In this document: positions 54,102-62,091 of the stretch, piece after piece
Position numbering within the stretch: position 1 is the first letter of the stretch
How the letters are laid out: every line of letters begins with the position of its first letter
DNA from: Dissulfurirhabdus thermomarina
Lineage (GTDB): Bacteria > Desulfobacterota > Dissulfuribacteria > Dissulfuribacterales > Dissulfurirhabdaceae
DNA: 64,000 nucleotides
Reading direction: 5' to 3'
Assembly: GCF_012979235.1 (NCBI RefSeq)
Contig: NZ_JAATWC010000001.1
Coordinates: forward strand, 186,001 to 250,000
The notes under the pieces: generated by a model
Databases searched by the model: none
Told to the model about the DNA's origin: nothing
Seen by the model: only the letters and a program-made list of their open reading frames with translations
Position numbers and translations under genes: made by a program

Positions 54102-55533
54102 GCGCATCCGGCGCCGGGTGGCGGTCCTCGCCGGCCTGGCCGCGGCCTGTGCGCTGCTGGCCGGCTGCGACGTCCCGGTGCTGGACTCTCCACTCGCCGC
54201 CCGCGGCTGCCGCCGGTGCCACCCCGTCCGGATCGACCCGGCCCACGACCTGGCCTGCACCCGCTGCCACGGGGGGGACCCCTCCGGGCGCACCCGGGCG
54301 GCCGCCCACCGGGGCCTGGTGGCCGAGCCGGCCCACCCCGACCGCATGGCCGCCACCTGCGGGGGCTGCCACCCGGCCGAGACGGCCGCCGCCGCCCGGG
54401 ACCGCCACTTCACCCTGGCCGGCGAGATCGGCGCCGTCTGGGGGGCCTTCTTCCCCGGGGACCGGCCGCCGGCCCTCTCGGCCCTCCCGGTGGAAGAGCC
54501 GCCGGAGACCGCCCGGGGGCTCGTGGCGGACCTCCTCCGCCGCCGGTGCCTCCGCTGCCACGTCTACGACCGGGGTGACGACTACGCGGGCGTCCGGCAC
54601 GGAACGGGGTGCGCCGCCTGCCACCTGGCCCGGGGCGGGGGCGGGCTCGCCTCGCACCGGTTCACCCGCCGGGTGCCGGACGAACGGTGCCTTGCCTGCC
54701 ACTACGCCAACTTCGTCGGCTGGGACTACTACGGCCGGTTCGAGAAGGACTACGAGGAGGACTACCGGGCCCCGCTTTCCCGGGGCGAGCCCCTGCCCCG
54801 CCCCTACGGGGTGGAATGGCACGAGATGACGCCGGACGTCCACCGCCGGGCGGGCCTGGCCTGCACGGACTGCCACCCCGCCGGGCCGTGCTCGGACCGG
54901 CGCCGGGCCCGGGGGTGCCTCGACTGCCACCTCGGCGGGGGGCAGCGGGGCGGGGCCCCGGGCCTGGATGCCGCCCGGGTCGGCCACCGGCCGGCCGACC
55001 GGGCCCGCGTCGACTGCGCGGTCTGCCACGCGGTCTGGAGCGTCCGGGACCGGGGGCGGGCCCTCACCCGGCAGGACGCGCCGGACTACGACTTCTGGTG
55101 GTACCTCCGCGTCCAGGGGTCCAGCGAGGTGGAACGGATCGTCACCGGCAACGTGGAGTTCCGCCCCCCGTACCGGCCGCCGTCGCTCATGCGCGACAAG
55201 GTCTCGGGGCGGTCCCGGCCCGGGGTCTGGTTCGAGGGCTTCTTCGACCGTCGCTGGACTCCGGTCCCCGTGGGGCCGGACGGGAGGGGCCGGCTCCGGG
55301 TGCTCCGGCCCGTCTTGGACCTCTCGGTGAGCTACCTCGACGCCGACGGCCTCGTGCCCTTCGACAACCTCCGGCCGGCGGGGCTGGAGACCCCGGCCCC
55401 CGTCGAGTGCCGCGAGGTCTCACCGGCCTGCCGCCCCTACACCCCCCACACCATCGGCCGGGCGGACGCCCTCCGGACCCTTCGGGTGGAACGCTGGCTG
55501 CGGCGGGAAGGGGCGGGCGCCCGGGGCCGCTGA
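54091..55533 (+). CDS. Nine-heme c-type cytochrome lipoprotein
   Basis: A 480-residue exported multiheme cytochrome. GTG at 54091 opens a lipoprotein signal (hydrophobic 9-25, lipobox LLAGC with Cys26). Nine CxxCH motifs start at Cys40, 56, 90, 153, 174, 200, 258, 276 and 309; many further His residues could be distal ligands. The last 165 residues have no heme motif and contain a region rich in Trp, Tyr and Arg (DYDFWWYLRVQGSSEVERI). The heme spacing does not match NapC/NrfH, octaheme or tetraheme c3 families that I know. Probable role: periplasmic or outer-membrane electron transfer. No partner redox gene is adjacent. Confidence 0.88.
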   Translation: MGAERIRRRVAVLAGLAAACALLAGCDVPVLDSPLAARGCRRCHPVRIDPAHDLACTRCHGGDPSGRTRAAAHRGLVAEPAHPDRMAATCGGCHPAETAAAARDRHFTLAGEIGAVWGAFFPGDRPPALSALPVEEPPETARGLVADLLRRRCLRCHVYDRGDDYAGVRHGTGCAACHLARGGGGLASHRFTRRVPDERCLACHYANFVGWDYYGRFEKDYEEDYRAPLSRGEPLPRPYGVEWHEMTPDVHRRAGLACTDCHPAGPCSDRRRARGCLDCHLGGGQRGGAPGLDAARVGHRPADRARVDCAVCHAVWSVRDRGRALTRQDAPDYDFWWYLRVQGSSEVERIVTGNVEFRPPYRPPSLMRDKVSGRSRPGVWFEGFFDRRWTPVPVGPDGRGRLRVLRPVLDLSVSYLDADGLVPFDNLRPAGLETPAPVECREVSPACRPYTPHTIGRADALRTLRVERWLRREGAGARGR

Positions 55534-55554
55534 ACCCCGCCGGGCGTCCGGGTG

Positions 55555-56013
55555 TCAGCGGTCGGCCCGGCGGCGCCTCCAGAGGTCCGGGACGATCACC
55601 GGCTCGAAGGCCGTCACCCGCCAGCGGCCGTCGAGCCGCCGCAGGGTCACGGGGATCCGGTAGTCGCGTCCCCGGTAGGAAACCCCGAAGGTCAGGCGCG
55701 TCGCGTTGCCGGCGGCGGGGGCGCGTGCCAGGAGGCGCAGATCCCGGTACCGGATGGGGGCCGGGTCGGGGAGGACCCGGTCGGCGGGCAGTCCCGGGGC
55801 CATGGCGTCGATGGCCCCGGCCAGTTCCGCCGCCGCCAGGCGCTTCATGTAGCCCTTCTGGAGGAAGATTTCCCCGTAGGCGAAGCTCTGGCCGATGTGC
55901 TCGGCCGTCGGCCCGTGCCCCCCGCGGACGAAGACCACGTAGACCACCGCGAGCAACGCCAACCCCGCCAGGCAGACCTTGGTCCGCCGGCAGAGCACCA
56001 GCCGGATCCGCAT
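55555..56013 (-). CDS. Small membrane-anchored protein of unknown function
   Basis: A 152-residue protein with a basic start (MRIRLVLCRRTK), one N-terminal transmembrane helix (about 12-29) and a periplasmic domain of about 120 residues. The domain (IGQSFAYGEIFLQKGYMKRLAAA..., then RLTFGVSYRGRDYRIPVTLRRLDGRWRVTAFEPVIV) has the helix-then-curved-sheet pattern of NTF2/DUF4878-like domains. No catalytic residues are obvious. It lies 5 nt downstream of yjbQ. Function unknown. Confidence 0.75.
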   Translation of the reverse strand: MRIRLVLCRRTKVCLAGLALLAVVYVVFVRGGHGPTAEHIGQSFAYGEIFLQKGYMKRLAAAELAGAIDAMAPGLPADRVLPDPAPIRYRDLRLLARAPAAGNATRLTFGVSYRGRDYRIPVTLRRLDGRWRVTAFEPVIVPDLWRRRRADR

Positions 56014-56018
56014 GCCCG

Positions 56019-56438
56019 TTACTCCCCGATGATCTTGACGAGAACGCGCTTTCGGCGGCCGCCGTCGAACTCCCCGTAGAAGATCTGCTCCCAGGGACCG
56101 AAGTCCAGCCGTCCCTCGGTCACGGCCACCACCACCTCGCGCCCCATGACCTGGCGCTTGAGGTGGGCGTCGCCGTTGTCTTCGCCGGTTCGGTTGTGGC
56201 GGTAGCGATCCACGGGGGCGTGGGGCGCCAGGTGCTCGAGCCAGGCCTCGTAGTCGTGGTGGAGGCCGGGCTCGTCGTCGTTGATGAAGACGGAGGCGGT
56301 GATGTGCATGGCGTTGACCAGGCAGAGGCCCTCCCGGATGCCGCTGGCGGCAAGGGCCGCCTCCACCTGGGGGGTGATGTTGATGAAGGCCCGGCGGCCG
56401 GGCACGTGGAACCAGAGTTCTTCGCGGTGGCTCTTCAT
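56019..56438 (-). CDS. YjbQ family protein (secondary thiamine-phosphate synthase type)
   Basis: A 139-residue UPF0047/YjbQ protein. Signatures are [49 protein letters not shown] and [26 protein letters not shown]. Family members have shown weak thiamine-phosphate synthase activity in vitro; the true role is unclear. ATG at 56438. Confidence 0.93.
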   Translation of the reverse strand: MKSHREELWFHVPGRRAFINITPQVEAALAASGIREGLCLVNAMHITASVFINDDEPGLHHDYEAWLEHLAPHAPVDRYRHNRTGEDNGDAHLKRQVMGREVVVAVTEGRLDFGPWEQIFYGEFDGGRRKRVLVKIIGE

Positions 56439-56500
56439 GATAGCGGGGTCACCTCCAGTATGGGCCTGCCGGGGCAGTGAACCGGGCCCCGCGGCCCCTG

Positions 56501-57013
56501 TCAAGCCGGGTCGTCCGGGGCGAGGGCCATGTTCTTCGGCAGGCGGGAGAGGAGGCGCCCGGGTTCGAGGTAGAGCCCGCAGCCCCAGGTCTGCCCGGCG
56601 GCCGCCAGGAAGACGTAGCCGGGCTCCCAGGGGCCGCGCCACGGGATCTCTCCCTCCCGGCGGAGCCGCTCCAGCTCCGCCGGGGCCAGTTCCGCCACCC
56701 GGCGGCGGGCGTGGCGGCCGAGGAGCTGGGCGGCGGGCGTGGTGGGCTTGAGGTACCCGGCCACCTGGCGGACCAGGGGCAGCCCCACGTTCTGGATGCG
56801 GAGGGCCGCCAGTTCCTCCATGCGCGGGCACCGGCGCACCAGGTAGGTGGTCCGGCTCGAGGCGGCGAGGTCGAAGGGGTCGAAGACCCCCGCAGGGATG
56901 CCGAAGAAGGCCTCCAGCCAGCCGAGCAGCCGTGCCCGCTCAGCCGGGTCGAGCCACCTTGGCCACGAAGAATCCCACGGAATCGACCTGGTGGGGGTAG
57001 AACCGCCGGGCAT
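56501..57013 (-). CDS. PUA-like domain of an RsmF-type rRNA methylase, detached in another frame
   Basis: The coding-like stretch begins near 56965 ([21 protein letters not shown]) and runs to the stop at 56501. It resembles the C-terminal half of RsmF/NSUN-type m5C methylases: [28 protein letters not shown] and [33 protein letters not shown], a PUA-type RNA-binding fold. It overlaps the end of the methylase gene in the +1 frame and has no start codon of its own at the domain edge; ATG at 57013 (or 57031) lies well inside the upstream gene. It may be a coupled separate gene, a +1 frameshift product, or the sign of a one-base indel in the sequence. Confidence 0.6.
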   Translation of the reverse strand: MPGGSTPTRSIPWDSSWPRWLDPAERARLLGWLEAFFGIPAGVFDPFDLAASSRTTYLVRRCPRMEELAALRIQNVGLPLVRQVAGYLKPTTPAAQLLGRHARRRVAELAPAELERLRREGEIPWRGPWEPGYVFLAAAGQTWGCGLYLEPGRLLSRLPKNMALAPDDPA

Positions 57014-57857
57014 ACCGGCACCTGGGGTCATAGCTCGCTCCCTTGAATCGTTCCAGGCCCGGCCCCGAGGGCAGGGGCGGCTGCCACGGGACGGGCTCGG
57101 CCTTGCGTCGCTTGTAGAGGTACTGGAGGACGGCCTCGTTCTCGTCGGGGTTCAAGGTGCAGGTGGCGTAGACCAGGACACCGCCGGGCCGGACCAGGTC
57201 GAAGGCCTTCACGATGAGCCCCTTCTGGATGGCGGGGAGGTCGGTACGGCCCCGGCGGGCGGCGAGCAGCGCCCCCTCGCGTCCGACCCGGTACTTCCCC
57301 TCCCCGGAGCAGGGGGCGTCGAGGAGCACCCGGTCGAACCGGGCCCCGGGCGGGAAGGCGTCCCCCCGGTAGCAGGTCACCGCCGCGCACGTCACCCCCA
57401 TCCGTTTGAGATTCGCCGTGAGGGCCGAAAGGCGCCCCATCTTGCGGTCGTTGGCCACGATGGCGCCCGTGTCCGCCATGAGCTGGGCCGCGTGGGTGGT
57501 CTTTCCCCCCGGCGCCGCGCAGAGGTCGAGCACCAGCTCCCCCGGCCTCGGGTCCAGGGCCAGGACGGGCATGGCCGAGGTGAGGGCCTGGACGTAGACG
57601 AGGCCCAGCTGGTGGGCGTCCGTGGCACCCAGGGGGCCCGGGTAGGCCGCCCGGTGGAAGCCCGGGACCCCCGGCACGGGGGCGAGCTTCACCCCGGCCG
57701 CCTCGAGGAGCCCGAGGGTGGCCCCGGGGTCTCCCTTGAGGGGGTTCAGCCGGAGGTAGGGGGGCAGCGGCCGTTCCAGGTGGGCCGCGTAGGCCTCCGG
57801 GTCGGGGATGAAGTCCAGGTAGTCCCGGAGGGGGCTGGGGAGGGCGTCGGGGTGCAC
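56940..57857 (-). CDS. RsmB/RsmF (NOL1/NOP2/Sun) family rRNA m5C methyltransferase
   Basis: SAM-dependent RNA cytosine-5 methylase, 305 aa. The SAM site is VLDLCAAPGGKTTHAAQL, motif IV FDRVLLDAPCSGEGKYR and the catalytic Cys motif VYATCTLNPDENEAVL. The core ends at [14 protein letters not shown], and the RNA-binding C-terminal part, usually in the same chain in RsmF, is encoded in the overlapping next frame. It is divergent from the MBL hydrolase gene across a 168-nt gap that contains only a weak -35-like TTGACG. Confidence 0.93.
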   Translation of the reverse strand: MHPDALPSPLRDYLDFIPDPEAYAAHLERPLPPYLRLNPLKGDPGATLGLLEAAGVKLAPVPGVPGFHRAAYPGPLGATDAHQLGLVYVQALTSAMPVLALDPRPGELVLDLCAAPGGKTTHAAQLMADTGAIVANDRKMGRLSALTANLKRMGVTCAAVTCYRGDAFPPGARFDRVLLDAPCSGEGKYRVGREGALLAARRGRTDLPAIQKGLIVKAFDLVRPGGVLVYATCTLNPDENEAVLQYLYKRRKAEPVPWQPPLPSGPGLERFKGASYDPRCRYARRFYPHQVDSVGFFVAKVARPG

Positions 57858-58025
57858 GGCAGGCGACTTTAGCCCGGGCCGGCGGGCCTGGCAAGGCGGC
57901 GGTTTGACGGGGTGGCGGGAATTTGTTACCCCCGATTAGGAAGGAGGGGCGAGGCGGGGATTTGAGCGGGGCGCCCGATGTGCCGAAGGGGAGGAAAAGG
58001 CGCCGGGCACCCGGCGGGACGCTCG

Positions 58026-58817
58026 ATGGACAAGCCATTTTCCCTGGAGATCCTGGGCTGCGACGGGGGGATCGACGCGGCCCACTTCACCACCTGTTTC
58101 CGCCTCGCGGACGACCTCCTCATCGACGCGGGGACGGGGCTCGGCCGGCTCCCGGCCGACGACATCCTCCGCGTCGACCACGTGGTGGTGACCCACAGCC
58201 ACCAGGACCACATCGCCCTCCTGCCCCTCCTGGTGGACCGCGTGCTGCGGTCCCGCCGGCGCCCGGTGACGGTCTACGGGATGGGGGAGAGCCTGGCCGC
58301 CCTCCGGAAGCACGTCTTCAACTGGTCCATATTCCCGGATTTCTCGCGCCTTTCCCTGGCGGAGGGGGGCGCCCCCGTCCTGCGCTTCGAGGAGCTGGCG
58401 CCCGGGCGGCCCCGCGACGTGGCGGGCTGGCGGATCACGGGCACCCCCACCGACCACACGGTGGCGGGCTTCGCCTACCGGTTCGAGCGCGGCGGGTTCC
58501 GGTTCGGATTCACGGGCGACACCCGGTCCCTGGCGCCGGCGGCGGCGCTGGCGCCCGTCGACCTCCTCATCGCGGAGGTCTCGTTCCCCAACGCCCTCGA
58601 GGACCTGGCCGATCTTACGGGCCACCTCTGCCCGGCGGCCCTGGAGCGGGAGCTCGAGCGGCACTTCGACCCCGCCCCCGTCCTCTGGCTCACCCACCTC
58701 AAGCAGGAATACCGCGCCCGGATCGAGGCCGAGCTCGCCCCGGTGCTCGCCCGCACCGGCGGCGCCGTCCTCCGGTCCGGGGAGGTCTTCACCCTGGAGC
58801 GGCCGGGCCGGGGCTAG
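58026..58817 (+). CDS. MBL-fold metallo-hydrolase (cyclic-nucleotide phosphodiesterase-like)
   Basis: A 263-residue metallo-beta-lactamase fold enzyme. ATG at 58026. The metal motif is VVVTHSHQDHIALLPLL (HxHxDH), with later ligands in TPTDHTVAGFAYRF and FGFTGDTRSLAP, and the C-terminal LWLTHLK. This pattern is close to class II cAMP phosphodiesterases and RNase Z-like hydrolases. Its 3' end overlaps the converging HD-GYP gene by 29 nt. Because an HD-GYP and a cyclic-nucleotide-binding protein are next door, a nucleotide-signal role is tempting but unproven. Confidence 0.85.
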   Translation: MDKPFSLEILGCDGGIDAAHFTTCFRLADDLLIDAGTGLGRLPADDILRVDHVVVTHSHQDHIALLPLLVDRVLRSRRRPVTVYGMGESLAALRKHVFNWSIFPDFSRLSLAEGGAPVLRFEELAPGRPRDVAGWRITGTPTDHTVAGFAYRFERGGFRFGFTGDTRSLAPAAALAPVDLLIAEVSFPNALEDLADLTGHLCPAALERELERHFDPAPVLWLTHLKQEYRARIEAELAPVLARTGGAVLRSGEVFTLERPGRG

Positions 58818-60396
58818 ACGGGCCGCCGTCGCCCGCGGCGAGGTGCCGCTCCGCGTAGCGGCGGTGGACGCCCGAGCGGACGAAGACCTCGAAGATCTCC
58901 GGGTCGATGTGTCCCTCGTCCTTCATGGCGGCCAGGATCCCAAGGGCCTCCTCGAGGCTCTTCCCCTTCTTGTAGGGCCGGTCCCGGGCGGTGAGGGCCT
59001 CGAAGATGTCGGCCACCGCCATGATCCGCGCCTGGACGGACATCTCCTCGCCCTTGAGGCCCCGGGGGTAGCCCTTGCCGTCCACCCGCTCGTGGTGGCC
59101 CCCGGCGATCTCGGGGATCCGCCGGAGGTGGCGCGGGTAGGGCAGGGTCTCGAGGATCTTGAGCGTGGCGGTGACGTGGTTGTTGATGAGCCGGCGTTCC
59201 CGCTCGTTCAGGGTGCCCCGGCGGATGGAGAGGTTTTCGACCTCGTCGTCGGCAAGGAGGGGCTGCGGCACTCCGCCGGGGCCCGTCCAGCACCGCCGGG
59301 CCACCCGGCGCAGGCGGTCCCGGTCGGCGTCGGGCAGGAACTCCCGCCCGTCGTTGCAGGCGTGGAGGAAGCGGCGGTCGTCTTCGAGCTCCCGGAGTTC
59401 CGCCGCCAGGCGGCGCTCGTCCCCGTCGTCTCCCGGGGCCCGGCCCTTCTCGAGGGCCGCGATCCGGCGGCGGAGGAAGCGGATCTCCGCCTCGCGCTTC
59501 AGGATCTCGATCCGGGCGTCCACCAGGTGGATGCGGTCGAAGACGCCCTGGAGCTTCGTGGCCTTGTCGATGACGTGTTCCGGGACGGTGACCTTGCCGC
59601 AGTCGTGGAGCCAGGCCGCCATCTCCAGCTCGACGCGTTCCTCCTCGGTGAGGCGGAAGTCCCGGAGGCTTCCCGAGTCCGCCTCGCACGCGGCGTCGGC
59701 CAGCATGAGGGCCAGCTCCGCCACGCGGCGGCAGTGGCCGGCGGTGTAGGGGGACTTCTCGTCGATGGCCACGGCCATGGCCCGGACGAAGGACTCGAAG
59801 AGCTCCTTGAGCCCCGTGATGAGCCGCTGCTTGGTCACGGCGGCCGCGGCCTGGGAGGCCAGGGACTCGGTGAGGTGCTGGTCCTCGCGGGAGAAGGGGA
59901 CCACGGCGCCGCCGGCGGCGCGGGCGTTGATGAGCTGGAGGGCACCGATGATCTCGCCCTCGTGGTCCTTGAGCGGGACGGTCAGGAAGGATCGCGATCG
60001 GTAGCCCGTCCGCCGGTCGAACTCCCGGGTGCCCGAGAAGTCGAAGCCCTTTTCCGCGTAGGCGTCCGGGATGTTCACCGTGGCGTCCCGGAGCACGGCG
60101 TAGGCCGCCACCATCCGGGTGTTGGGGGCGCCCTCCGGGGTGTGGAGCGGGATGGGGGGCAGCGCCACCGGGGTGCCGGAGGTGCCCCCCTGGGCGATCC
60201 CCAGGGAGTCGTTGTGGAGGATCTCGAAGTGGAGCCGGTCGTCGGGCCCCACGCTGTAGAGGGTCCCCCCGTCGGCCCCCGTCAGCTCCTTGGCCCCCAC
60301 GAGGATCCGTTCCAGGAGCCGCGGGGTGTCCTTCTCGGCGGAGAGGGCGACGCCGATCTCGTTGAGACGGCGGATCTTGGCGAGCAACGGGTCCAT
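58789..60396 (-). CDS. GAF domain plus HD-GYP phosphodiesterase with large insert
   Basis: A 535-residue putative cyclic-di-GMP phosphodiesterase. GAF sensor at about 18-190; HD-GYP at about 200-535 with the metal HD in AAWLHDCGKVTVPEHVIDKATKL (264-265) and the HHE..DGKGYPRGL motif (434-446). Between these lies an insert of about 115 residues (285-400) with coiled-coil character, where ordinary HD-GYP domains have about ten residues. ATG at 60396 has CGGAGG six bases ahead and a perfect TATAAT on the minus strand at 60423-60418; a longer start at 60429 would run over that box. No transmembrane segment. Confidence 0.9.
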   Translation of the reverse strand: MDPLLAKIRRLNEIGVALSAEKDTPRLLERILVGAKELTGADGGTLYSVGPDDRLHFEILHNDSLGIAQGGTSGTPVALPPIPLHTPEGAPNTRMVAAYAVLRDATVNIPDAYAEKGFDFSGTREFDRRTGYRSRSFLTVPLKDHEGEIIGALQLINARAAGGAVVPFSREDQHLTESLASQAAAAVTKQRLITGLKELFESFVRAMAVAIDEKSPYTAGHCRRVAELALMLADAACEADSGSLRDFRLTEEERVELEMAAWLHDCGKVTVPEHVIDKATKLQGVFDRIHLVDARIEILKREAEIRFLRRRIAALEKGRAPGDDGDERRLAAELRELEDDRRFLHACNDGREFLPDADRDRLRRVARRCWTGPGGVPQPLLADDEVENLSIRRGTLNERERRLINNHVTATLKILETLPYPRHLRRIPEIAGGHHERVDGKGYPRGLKGEEMSVQARIMAVADIFEALTARDRPYKKGKSLEEALGILAAMKDEGHIDPEIFEVFVRSGVHRRYAERHLAAGDGGPSSPGPAAPG

Positions 60397-60456
60397 GGAC
60401 GGCCTCCGGGCGGGGCCATTATACTCCAATCCCGCCGGCCGCGGACCGGGGATGCC

Positions 60457-60485
60457 TTGTCAACGGGCTCCGGGCGGGGTACACA
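60457..60485 (+). promoter_or_regulatory. Weak promoter candidate for the cNMP-binding gene
   Basis: TTGTCA (60457-60462, five of six matches) and TACACA (60480-60485) stand 17 nt apart in the divergent gap between the HD-GYP and the cNMP-binding genes. The -10 match is poor. Confidence 0.35.
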
Positions 60486-60559
60486 AGGAGACGAACCGCC
60501 GCCGTGCGCCGGCGGCCTCCGCCCCGGCCGGGGCGGGGCGACGGACCAAGGAGCGGACC

Positions 60560-60946
60560 ATGGCAGCACAGGCCGACGCCAAGCGGTACCGGACGGTCTC
60601 CCCCGGGGAGATCATCTTCCGGGAGGGGGAGCCCGGCCGGGAGATGTTCTACGTCATGGAGGGCGAGGTGGTGATCTTCCGCGAGATGGAAGGTCGGGAG
60701 GTGATCATCACCACCCTCACCTCGGGCGACATCTTCGGGGAGATGGCCCTGGTGAGCGCCGAGAACCGGACGGCCTCGGCCAAGGCCCAGAAGCTCACCC
60801 GGCTTCTCGTCCTCGACAAGGCGGCCTTCCTTCGGAAGATCCAGGAGTCGCCCGAGTTCTCCCTGCGGCTCATCCGGACCTTCTCCGAGCGGCTCGAGAA
60901 GGTCACCGACGAGCTGGCGGTCCTCAAGTTCGTGATTTCCGGGTGA
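60560..60946 (+). CDS. Stand-alone cyclic-nucleotide-binding domain protein
   Basis: A 128-residue Crp-type sensor domain (CAP_ED) without a DNA-binding helix-turn-helix. Visible are IIFREGEPGREMFYVMEGEVVI, the phosphate-binding-cassette-like GDIFGEMALVSAENRTASA and the C-terminal helix. The Arg-Thr pair in NRTASA is compatible with cNMP binding. ATG at 60560 follows AAGGAG. With no output domain it must act through a partner. It precedes the NifX-like and YkgJ genes. Confidence 0.9.
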   Translation: MAAQADAKRYRTVSPGEIIFREGEPGREMFYVMEGEVVIFREMEGREVIITTLTSGDIFGEMALVSAENRTASAKAQKLTRLLVLDKAAFLRKIQESPEFSLRLIRTFSERLEKVTDELAVLKFVISG

Positions 60947-60964
60947 TCGGTGATGGAGGCGACC

Positions 60965-61333
60965 ATGCAGAAGATCGCGGTTCCCGTTCGTGACGGTCTC
61001 GTGGACGACCACTTCGGTCACTGCGAGGCCTTTGCGATCTACGCGGTGGATGAAGGCGGCGCGCCCCGCCTGGAGGAGACCCTTCCCGCGCCCTCGGGGT
61101 GCGGCTGCAAGTCGGGCCTCGCCCAGGTCCTGGCGGCCAAGGGAGTGGCCGTGCTCCTGGCCGGGCACATGGGCGAGGGGGCGGCGGCCAAGCTCCGGGC
61201 GGCCGGCGTGGAGGTCTGCCGCGGTTGCACCGGCGCAGCCGATGCCGCGGTGGCCGCGTGGGTCGCGGGGCGCCTCGTGGACAGCGGCGCCGCCTGCGCC
61301 GCCCACGGCGGCTGTGACCACAGGCGCCGATAA
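60965..61333 (+). CDS. NifX/NafY-like (dinitrogenase iron-molybdenum cofactor) domain protein
   Basis: A 122-residue protein of the MTH1175/NifX-NifB_C class: QKIAVPVRDGLVDDHFGHCEAFAIY at the start and GVAVLLAGHMGEGAAAKLRAAGVEV later. It adds cysteine clusters, GCGC (about 45-48), CRGC near 86-89 and a CAAHGGCDH tail, suggesting Fe-S or metal binding. ATG at 60965 has GGAGG five bases ahead; ATG 60953 and GTG 60950 are alternatives. No nif genes are near, so cofactor assembly for nitrogenase is unlikely; related proteins occur with MRP/ParA Fe-S carriers. Confidence 0.85.
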   Translation: MQKIAVPVRDGLVDDHFGHCEAFAIYAVDEGGAPRLEETLPAPSGCGCKSGLAQVLAAKGVAVLLAGHMGEGAAAKLRAAGVEVCRGCTGAADAAVAAWVAGRLVDSGAACAAHGGCDHRRR

Positions 61334-62012
61334 CGCCGCGGCCCTCCGCGCCGTCTACGCGTTCCACCAAGAGTTCCTCGAGGGCTGGGGGTTTGCCTGC
61401 GAGGCGGGTTGCGCCGCCTGCTGCACGGTGAACGTGACCCTCACCTCCCTGGAGGCGCGTCACCTGCTTGCCGAGGCCGGGGCGGCCGCCGCGGACCTGG
61501 CCGCGCGCGTGGCCGCGGCCCCGGGCGCGGGGTACCGGCCAGCCGCCACCCTGAACGAGGTGGCGGCCTTCTGCCTCCGGGGCGAGGCGCCCCCCGCCGA
61601 CGAGGCGGAGCATGCCGCCGGCGCCTGCCCCCTCCTCGACCCCGGCGGCCGCTGCGCCTGCTACCCGGGGCGTCCCTTCGCCTGCCGGGCCATGGTTTCC
61701 CGCGCCCGGTGCCGCCCCGGCGGCGCCGCCGAGATGGACCCCTTCCTGGTCACGGTGAACCTCGTCCTCTGCCAGGTCATCGAACACCTCGACCGCGGTG
61801 GGGTCTCCGGGAACCTCGGCGACGTCGTCCCCTACTGCCACGGGGCGGCGACCGAGCCGCCCCCCGGCCTCCTCCGCAACCGGCCCCTGCCGGGCCTCCT
61901 CGTGCCCCCGGAGGAGCGCGGGCGTTTCACCGCCTTCTGGCGGCGGCTCCGGCGCCGGCCCGTGGGCCGTGGGGCCTTGGGCGACTTCCTGCCGGAGACC
62001 GCGGCAGCCTAG
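61314..62012 (+). CDS. YkgJ-type cysteine-cluster protein
   Basis: A 232-residue protein; GTG at 61314 overlaps the NifX-like gene by 20 nt. Cysteines cluster as CEAGCAACCTVNV near 32-40, ACPLLDPGGRCACYPGRPFACR and SRARC, the zinc- or Fe-S-cluster pattern of the YkgJ/CxxCxxCC family. Function of the family is not settled. The tight link to a NifX-like protein, itself rich in Cys, suggests joint work on a metal cluster, but that is inference. Confidence 0.85.
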   Translation: MTTGADNAAALRAVYAFHQEFLEGWGFACEAGCAACCTVNVTLTSLEARHLLAEAGAAAADLAARVAAAPGAGYRPAATLNEVAAFCLRGEAPPADEAEHAAGACPLLDPGGRCACYPGRPFACRAMVSRARCRPGGAAEMDPFLVTVNLVLCQVIEHLDRGGVSGNLGDVVPYCHGAATEPPPGLLRNRPLPGLLVPPEERGRFTAFWRRLRRRPVGRGALGDFLPETAAA

Positions 62013-62040
62013 GCCGTGCGCGAGACGGCGCGGGTTTTTT
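62013..62040 (+). terminator. Terminator after the YkgJ gene
   Basis: GCCGT (62013-62017) and ACGGC (62025-62029) can pair around a seven-base loop, and six T residues end at 62040. The stem is short, but the T-run in such GC-rich DNA marks it as a likely intrinsic terminator for the cNMP/NifX/YkgJ genes. Confidence 0.55.
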
Positions 62041-62091
62041 GAACCAAACGCGGCCCGCCCGCCACTCAAGGGAAAAAAGAGGAGGTGTCCC

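Noticed and set aside
60418-60463. TTGACA and TATAAT on the minus strand before the HD-GYP gene as one promoter
   Set aside because: The boxes are 34 bp apart, twice the allowed spacing; only the TATAAT may be functional.
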